A DNA stretch of 64,000 bases from Lewinella sp. 4G2. GTDB taxonomy: Bacteria; Bacteroidota; Bacteroidia; Chitinophagales; Saprospiraceae. The translations under genes were made by a program, and so were the position numbers. The notes beneath the pieces were generated by a model, which worked only from the letters and a program-made list of their open reading frames with translations, did no database searches and was not told where the DNA came from. The stretch is taken from positions 36,277 through 100,276 of the forward strand of contig NZ_LVWJ02000012.1 of assembly GCF_001625015.1 (NCBI RefSeq), written 5' to 3'. Shown here piece by piece: positions 60,098 to 64,000 of this stretch; the first letter of the stretch is position 1; every line of letters begins with the position of its first letter.

Positions 60098-60456
60098 TGG
60101 TTTTGCTCGTCAATCATGCGCATCACTTCTTCGAGATCGGCCCGCGTGAGGTGCTTGTTCTTGGCGAAATGGGAGACGAGCTCCTTCGCGCTGCCGGAGA
60201 AGTATTCTCGGAGGACTTTACCGACGTCCTTGGCCTGTAATTCCTCGATTGGCCGGGTGGGGAAGTAGCGGTAGGTGGTGCCAAATTGCTCGTGGTCCAC
60301 GTACCCCTTCTCTTCCAGCTTGCGGATGACGGTGGAGACCGTCGTATAAGCCGGTTTCTTGCCGGGGAGGGCGGCAATGATGTCCTTGACGAAAGCCTTT
60401 TCCAACTGGTAGAGCTGGCGGAGGATTTCTTCTTCTTTACGGGTGAGTGCGTCCAT
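60094..60456 (-). CDS. BlaI/MecI-family repressor
   Basis: A 120-residue winged-helix repressor. It opens with LTRKEEEILRQLYQLEKAFVKDI and has the recognition helix region KKPAYTTVSTVIRKLEEKGYVDHE, followed by a dimerisation helix with the cleavage-site region typical of BlaI. It should bind the long palindrome 15 bp upstream and repress itself and the M56 gene until the peptidase acts. The stop overlaps the M56 start (ATGA). Confidence 0.93.
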   Translation of the reverse strand: MDALTRKEEEILRQLYQLEKAFVKDIIAALPGKKPAYTTVSTVIRKLEEKGYVDHEQFGTTYRYFPTRPIEELQAKDVGKVLREYFSGSAKELVSHFAKNKHLTRADLEEVMRMIDEQNQ

Positions 60457-60460
60457 ACCG

Positions 60461-60468
60461 TAAAGATA
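60461..60468 (-). promoter_or_regulatory. -7 promoter box of the blaI-like gene
   Basis: Minus strand TATCTTTA (one mismatch) ends 4 nt before the ATG at 60456. Confidence 0.5.
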
Positions 60469-60470
60469 AG

Positions 60471-60504
60471 ACTATAAAAGTAGTTGTGCAACTATTTTTA
60501 TAGT
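60471..60504. promoter_or_regulatory. BlaI-type operator, 34-bp palindrome
   Basis: Inverted repeats ACTATAAAA / TTTTATAGT flank an inner pair TAGTTG / CAACTA, with one mismatched base pair over the 34 bp. It covers the -10 to -40 region of the blaI promoter. A partial second site with TTTTATAGTTA lies at about 60516. Confidence 0.75.
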
Positions 60505-60631
60505 TAGTGATGCAGTTTTATAGTTATGCCCGTCGGTTAGTGGAGGTGACTGCGTGGTTTTCCTCATGAATCAACCTGAACGCAGCATTAATTCCAGTCG
60601 CGGGCTACCTAACTAAACTTACTTTTACGGC

Positions 60632-62206
60632 ATGCTACTACGCTTTGCTATCCTGTTTGCCCTGCTGGTAAGTTTTGGCTCCCTCGCCGCCCAGGCTAGC
60701 CCGACGCCGGCCCCGGTGGTCTTCAACCAGGACACCCTGTTCGTGATCAACAATAAGATCGGGACCTTCCAGCCGCAGCAGCGGGCGGACCGGGTGGCGA
60801 AGATCATCCGCCGCCTCAGCGTCTTACCCCGAACGGACTTCGACAGCCTCAAAGTCGGGACGCTCGATAACGGTGGGGCCGAAGTGTATCTCCGTGACGA
60901 GGTGGTGACGAGCATCTCGCCCCGCGATTCCGCTACCCTGGGGGTAAATGCGGAGCAGGTGGCCTACGAGCGATTGGGCATCATCCGCGCCGCCCTCATC
61001 AAGGACTACGAGGATAACTCTTGGAAGACGATCCTAACTGACGTGGCTATTTTCCTTGGCGCGTTGCTGGTGCTCTTTTTGATCTGGCTCGGGGTTACCC
61101 GCGGTTTTAACCACGTGCGCAAGCGGCTGCTGAATTTGGATACGGAGAAGGTATTCGGGCGGAATCTACTCGTCCGGAAGTTCGAACTCATCACGCCGGC
61201 GACGGAGCAGAAGGCCTTGTTGTTCGTCCTGCGGATGCTGCGGTATACCGTGCTGTTTTCCATCCTCTATCTCTACCTGCCCTGGCTCTTCAGCCACCTG
61301 ACCTATACGCGGGGATTTGGTGAACGCCTACTCGAGTACGTGCTTACGCCGCTACGGACGCTTTGGGACGGTATCACTGGTTTCTTACCCAATTTGCTGT
61401 TCATCGTCGTCTTCGTAGTGGTGGCCCGCTACCTGATCCGGGGGATGAAACAGATTGCCTTCCAGGTAAAAACCGGCCGTACTTCACTGGATGGATTTTA
61501 CCCGGATTGGGCGCTACCGACGTTTAATCTGCTGCGGGTACTCGTCATCATCTTTACGTTAGTGATGATCTTTCCCCGGTTGCCTGGCGCCGGTTCGGAT
61601 GCTTTTCAGGGGATCTCCGTTTTTGTGGGCCTGCTCTTATCCCTCGGATCGGCGGGTATCATTGGCAACGTCATTTCCGGGGTCATCCTTACCTACATGC
61701 GGCCCTTCGTGGTGGGTGACCGCGTCAAAATTGGGGACGTGACGGGGGACGTTCTCAGCAAGACCTTACTGGTTACCCGCATCCGGACGGTCCGTAACGA
61801 AGAGGTCACCATTCCCAACGGCATCCTGATGAGTGGCGGGGTGATGAACTACAGCGCCATGGCGGCGAAGGAGGGCCTCATTTTGCATACGTCCATCACG
61901 ATTGGGTACGACGTCCCCTGGCCCCAAGTCCACGAACTAATGATTGAGGCGGCCACCCGCACCCCCGGTATTGCACCCGCGCCAGCGCCCTACGTCCTGC
62001 AAAAAGCCCTGAACGACTGGTACGTGGAGTACGAACTGAACGCATATACCAACGACAGCCACAAGATGGCCCGCACGTATTCGGATCTGCACGCCAACAT
62101 TCAAAATACCTTCAACGAAGCCAACGTCGAAATCATGAGCTCCCACTATATGGCGGTGCGGGATGGGAATGGGAGTACAATTCCTAAAAAGGACGTTAGA
62201 TTTTAG
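60632..62206 (+). CDS. MscS-family mechanosensitive channel
   Basis: A 524-residue channel protein. It has a signal peptide (LLVSFGSLAAQA), a periplasmic region (20-130), membrane helices near 133-155, 195-220, 245-270 and 300-325, and the pore helix with GLLLSLGSAGIIGNVISGVIL (Gly/Ala-packed TM3 as in MscS), then the beta domain (FVVGDRVKIGDVTGDV, VTIPNGILMSG) and the C-terminal alpha/beta domain. MscS channels release solutes on hypo-osmotic shock. The length is larger than MscS of E. coli because of the N-terminal extension. A heptad array begins inside the last codons. Confidence 0.92.
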   Translation: MLLRFAILFALLVSFGSLAAQASPTPAPVVFNQDTLFVINNKIGTFQPQQRADRVAKIIRRLSVLPRTDFDSLKVGTLDNGGAEVYLRDEVVTSISPRDSATLGVNAEQVAYERLGIIRAALIKDYEDNSWKTILTDVAIFLGALLVLFLIWLGVTRGFNHVRKRLLNLDTEKVFGRNLLVRKFELITPATEQKALLFVLRMLRYTVLFSILYLYLPWLFSHLTYTRGFGERLLEYVLTPLRTLWDGITGFLPNLLFIVVFVVVARYLIRGMKQIAFQVKTGRTSLDGFYPDWALPTFNLLRVLVIIFTLVMIFPRLPGAGSDAFQGISVFVGLLLSLGSAGIIGNVISGVILTYMRPFVVGDRVKIGDVTGDVLSKTLLVTRIRTVRNEEVTIPNGILMSGGVMNYSAMAAKEGLILHTSITIGYDVPWPQVHELMIEAATRTPGIAPAPAPYVLQKALNDWYVEYELNAYTNDSHKMARTYSDLHANIQNTFNEANVEIMSSHYMAVRDGNGSTIPKKDVRF

Positions 62207-62225
62207 ACGTTGGATTTTGGACTGC
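62191..62225. repeat. Heptad array overlapping the mscS stop codon
   Basis: GGACGTT, AGATTTT, AGACGTT, GGATTTT, GGACTGC in register; the first two words encode the last residues DVRF and the TAG stop of the MscS protein. Confidence 0.7.
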
Positions 62226-62294
62226 CACTCCCGGCCGCTCCAAGAACCTCCCATTGTCGCTGCGCTCGGATGCGAGGCCGCTTGGAGAACCTGA

Positions 62295-62328
62295 TGACTG
62301 TAGACTACAGACTAAAGACTGTAAACTA
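62295..62328. repeat. Heptad array G
   Basis: GACTGTA, GACTACA, GACTAAA, GACTGTA and AACTAAT in register, related to the CTACAGA words at 53508. Confidence 0.75.
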
Positions 62329-62379
62329 ATTAAACGCCACCCCGCTCATTGACGTTTAGCCCATAAATAACCCCGGAAC

Positions 62380-63771
62380 ATGACCACCCAAGCTTACATC
62401 GACGCGAACCGCGAACGCTACCTCGAAGAACTTTTCCAACTCCTCCGCATCCCCAGCATCAGTACGGCTTCCGAGCACGACGACGATACCCACCAGTGCG
62501 CCGTGATGGTGCAGGAATACCTCGTCCGCGCCGGGTTGGACAAGGCGGCGCTCTACCCAACCGATGGCCACCCCATCATCTACGCGGAGAAGATCATCGA
62601 CGAAAGCCTGCCGACCGTCCTTGTCTACGGACACTACGACGTGCAGCCCGCCGACCCACTGGATGAGTGGAATAGCGAACCCTTCGAGCCGACCATCAAA
62701 AAGACCGAGATCCACCCCGATGGCGCCATCTTCGGCCGCGGGACGACGGATGATAAGGGGCAAATGTTCCTCCACGTCAAGGCCGTTGAGGCGATGATCC
62801 AAACCGACAGCCTGCCGTGTAACGTCAAGTTCATGATCGAAGGCGAAGAGGAAATTGGCAGCCCCAACCTGGAGCCCTTCATCAAAAAGCACAAGGCGAT
62901 GCTGAAGTCGGACGTCATCCTGATCTCCGATACCAGCCTGCTGAGCAAGGAAGTACCGAGCATCACCGTTGGCCTCCGTGGCCTGGCGTACATGGACGTT
63001 AGTGTTAAGACCGCCCGCGCTGACATGCACTCCGGCCTCTTCGGTGGCGCCGTAGCTAACCCCATCAATACCCTGGCCAAGATGATTGCCCAGCTGAAGG
63101 ATGAGGACAACCGCATCACCATTCCCGGCTTCTACGACGACGTCCACTTCCCCTCCGACCGCGACCGCGAAATGATGCGCAACGCTCCGTTCGACGAGCA
63201 GGAGTACATGGATAGCCCCGGCGTTTACGGCCTCGAAGGCCAATCCGGCTTCCATACCTACGAGCGCACCGGCATCCTCCCAACGCTGGATTGCAACGGT
63301 ATCTGGGGTGGCTTTACCGGGGAGGGTTCCAAGACCGTCATCCCCGCCAAGGCCAGTGCCAAGATCAGCATGCGCCTCGTCAGCAAGCAGGACTGGCACA
63401 AGATTGCGGACCTCTTCACGGAGCACTTCAAATCGCTGGCCCCCGATCACGCCAAGGTGACCGTCACGCCCCACCACGGTGGCAACCCCTACGTCACCCC
63501 CACGGATACCCCCGAATACCGCGCCGCCGCCGAAGCGATGAAGGATGCCTTCGGCGTGGAACCAGTCCCGATGTACGAAGGCGGTTCCATTCCCATCGTC
63601 GCCAAATTCAAGGAGGTACTCGAGGTAGAGACCATCCTGATGGGCTTCGGCTTCGATACCGATGGCCTCCACTCCCCGAACGAACACTTCGGCTTGTGGA
63701 ATTACTACAAAGGGATTGAGACGGTGCCGGCGTTTTACCGGCATTACGTAGGCTTGAAGGCGGGAGTTTAG
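62380..63771 (+). CDS. M20-family dipeptidase
   Basis: A 463-residue di-zinc peptidase of the M20 family, dipeptidase group (carnosinase-like). Zinc ligands and catalytic residues are in GHYDVQPADPLDEW (His, Asp), GRGTTDDKGQ (bridging Asp), EGEEEIGSPN (catalytic Glu and ligand Glu), DTSLL and the final His in DGLHSPNEHFG. The lid domain (about 185-340) has the usual MDVSVKTARADMHSGLFGG. It hydrolyses dipeptides in the cytoplasm. The ATG at 62380 is the natural start. Confidence 0.94.
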   Translation: MTTQAYIDANRERYLEELFQLLRIPSISTASEHDDDTHQCAVMVQEYLVRAGLDKAALYPTDGHPIIYAEKIIDESLPTVLVYGHYDVQPADPLDEWNSEPFEPTIKKTEIHPDGAIFGRGTTDDKGQMFLHVKAVEAMIQTDSLPCNVKFMIEGEEEIGSPNLEPFIKKHKAMLKSDVILISDTSLLSKEVPSITVGLRGLAYMDVSVKTARADMHSGLFGGAVANPINTLAKMIAQLKDEDNRITIPGFYDDVHFPSDRDREMMRNAPFDEQEYMDSPGVYGLEGQSGFHTYERTGILPTLDCNGIWGGFTGEGSKTVIPAKASAKISMRLVSKQDWHKIADLFTEHFKSLAPDHAKVTVTPHHGGNPYVTPTDTPEYRAAAEAMKDAFGVEPVPMYEGGSIPIVAKFKEVLEVETILMGFGFDTDGLHSPNEHFGLWNYYKGIETVPAFYRHYVGLKAGV

Positions 63772-63780
63772 GTGGTGGAA

Positions 63781-63999
63781 TTTCGTGAATGGTTTTAGAC
63801 CCGGAGGGTTTTCACGAAAACCCAGGGTTGATTAATCCTTTGGATCAATCGACCCTGGGCTAATGGGGACCCTTCAGGGTCCGACGCATAAGGTGTTGGA
63901 CCCTGAAAGGGTCCCCACTAGCCCAAGGTCCCAAGGCCGATAGGCCGACGACCTTGGGGAAGGTGGTGTATTAAAATATTGACGACCTTGGGGAAGGTG
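63781..63999. repeat. Cluster of four hairpins
   Basis: Stems are TTTCGTGAA/TTCACGAAA (63781-63819), CCCAGGGT/ACCCTGGG (63821-63859), GGGGACCCTTCAGGGTCC with its complement (63865-63916) and CCCAAGGTC/GACCTTGGG (63922-63959). A 19-bp direct repeat starts at 63947 and again at 63981. They follow the dipeptidase gene and continue to the window edge. Confidence 0.85.
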
Positions 64000-64000
64000 T

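Noticed and set aside
62356..63744. Antisense frame over the M20 dipeptidase (462 codons)
   Set aside because: Shadow frame caused by GC-rich codons of the real gene, which has all M20 motifs.

Overview
The window looks like chromosome from a marine-type member of Bacteroidota, most probably Saprospiria (Lewinella or Neolewinella-like). The evidence is type IX secretion (T9SS) cargo and machinery (a PorG-like barrel, a PorE-like TPR/propeller/OmpA protein, type A and type B sorting domains), a CarboxypepD_reg TonB receptor, Bacteroidota -7 boxes (TAnnTTTG), a bacteroidotal GGGP synthase, and a GC-rich base composition. The assignment is inferred from gene content; no rRNA is present.

Layout. 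1-5.5 kb: tail of a glycosyltransferase, tadA, then a propeller/LytS-type histidine kinase, an SMP-30 lactonase and a LytTR regulator. 5.5-7.2 kb: a REP-associated tyrosine transposase bracketed by perfect 24-bp inverted repeats, and a HAD phosphatase. 7.2-16.8 kb: M1 peptidase between two heptad-repeat hairpins, PorG, YjbQ, a secreted M14 peptidase, NadD and an aspartoacylase-like enzyme. 16.8-22 kb: PorE-like protein, TPR protein and an OmpA protein with thrombospondin type 3 repeats. 22-28.4 kb: housekeeping and lipoprotein genes (acyl-ACP thioesterase, YpfJ-type peptidase, DUF4197, FolB with an acidic tail, SlyD). 28.5-32.5 kb: a red-light sensing operon made of a bacteriophytochrome, two receiver proteins and the heme oxygenase that makes its biliverdin. 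33-40 kb: secreted nuclease-like T9SS cargo, TonB receptor, a 157-bp tandem palindromic element and an unknown secreted protein. 40-44 kb: peroxiredoxin, a TetR/hydrolase operon and tgt. 44-49.4 kb: two T9SS cargo genes, one in an AT-richer patch. 50-56 kb: ABC-F, GGGP synthase, a four-helix-bundle (23S intervening-sequence family) gene between complementary heptad arrays, tRNA-Leu and a PhoD-like phosphatase. 56-64 kb: SDR, TrxR-like flavoprotein, a BlaI/M56 pair, MscS, M20 dipeptidase and a cluster of hairpins.

The most unusual signals are at the DNA level. First, a 17-bp word, GGCGCTGMCGCAGGTGC, recurs at least ten times exactly or almost exactly, mostly inside genes, on both strands and in several reading frames, often at signal peptides and linkers. 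Second, hairpin-forming arrays of 7-bp words lie between genes, and one complementary pair encloses a four-helix-bundle gene in the same stem-and-loop layout as an rRNA intervening sequence. Third, several promoters place the -7 box exactly 4 nt before the start codon, which predicts leaderless mRNAs.
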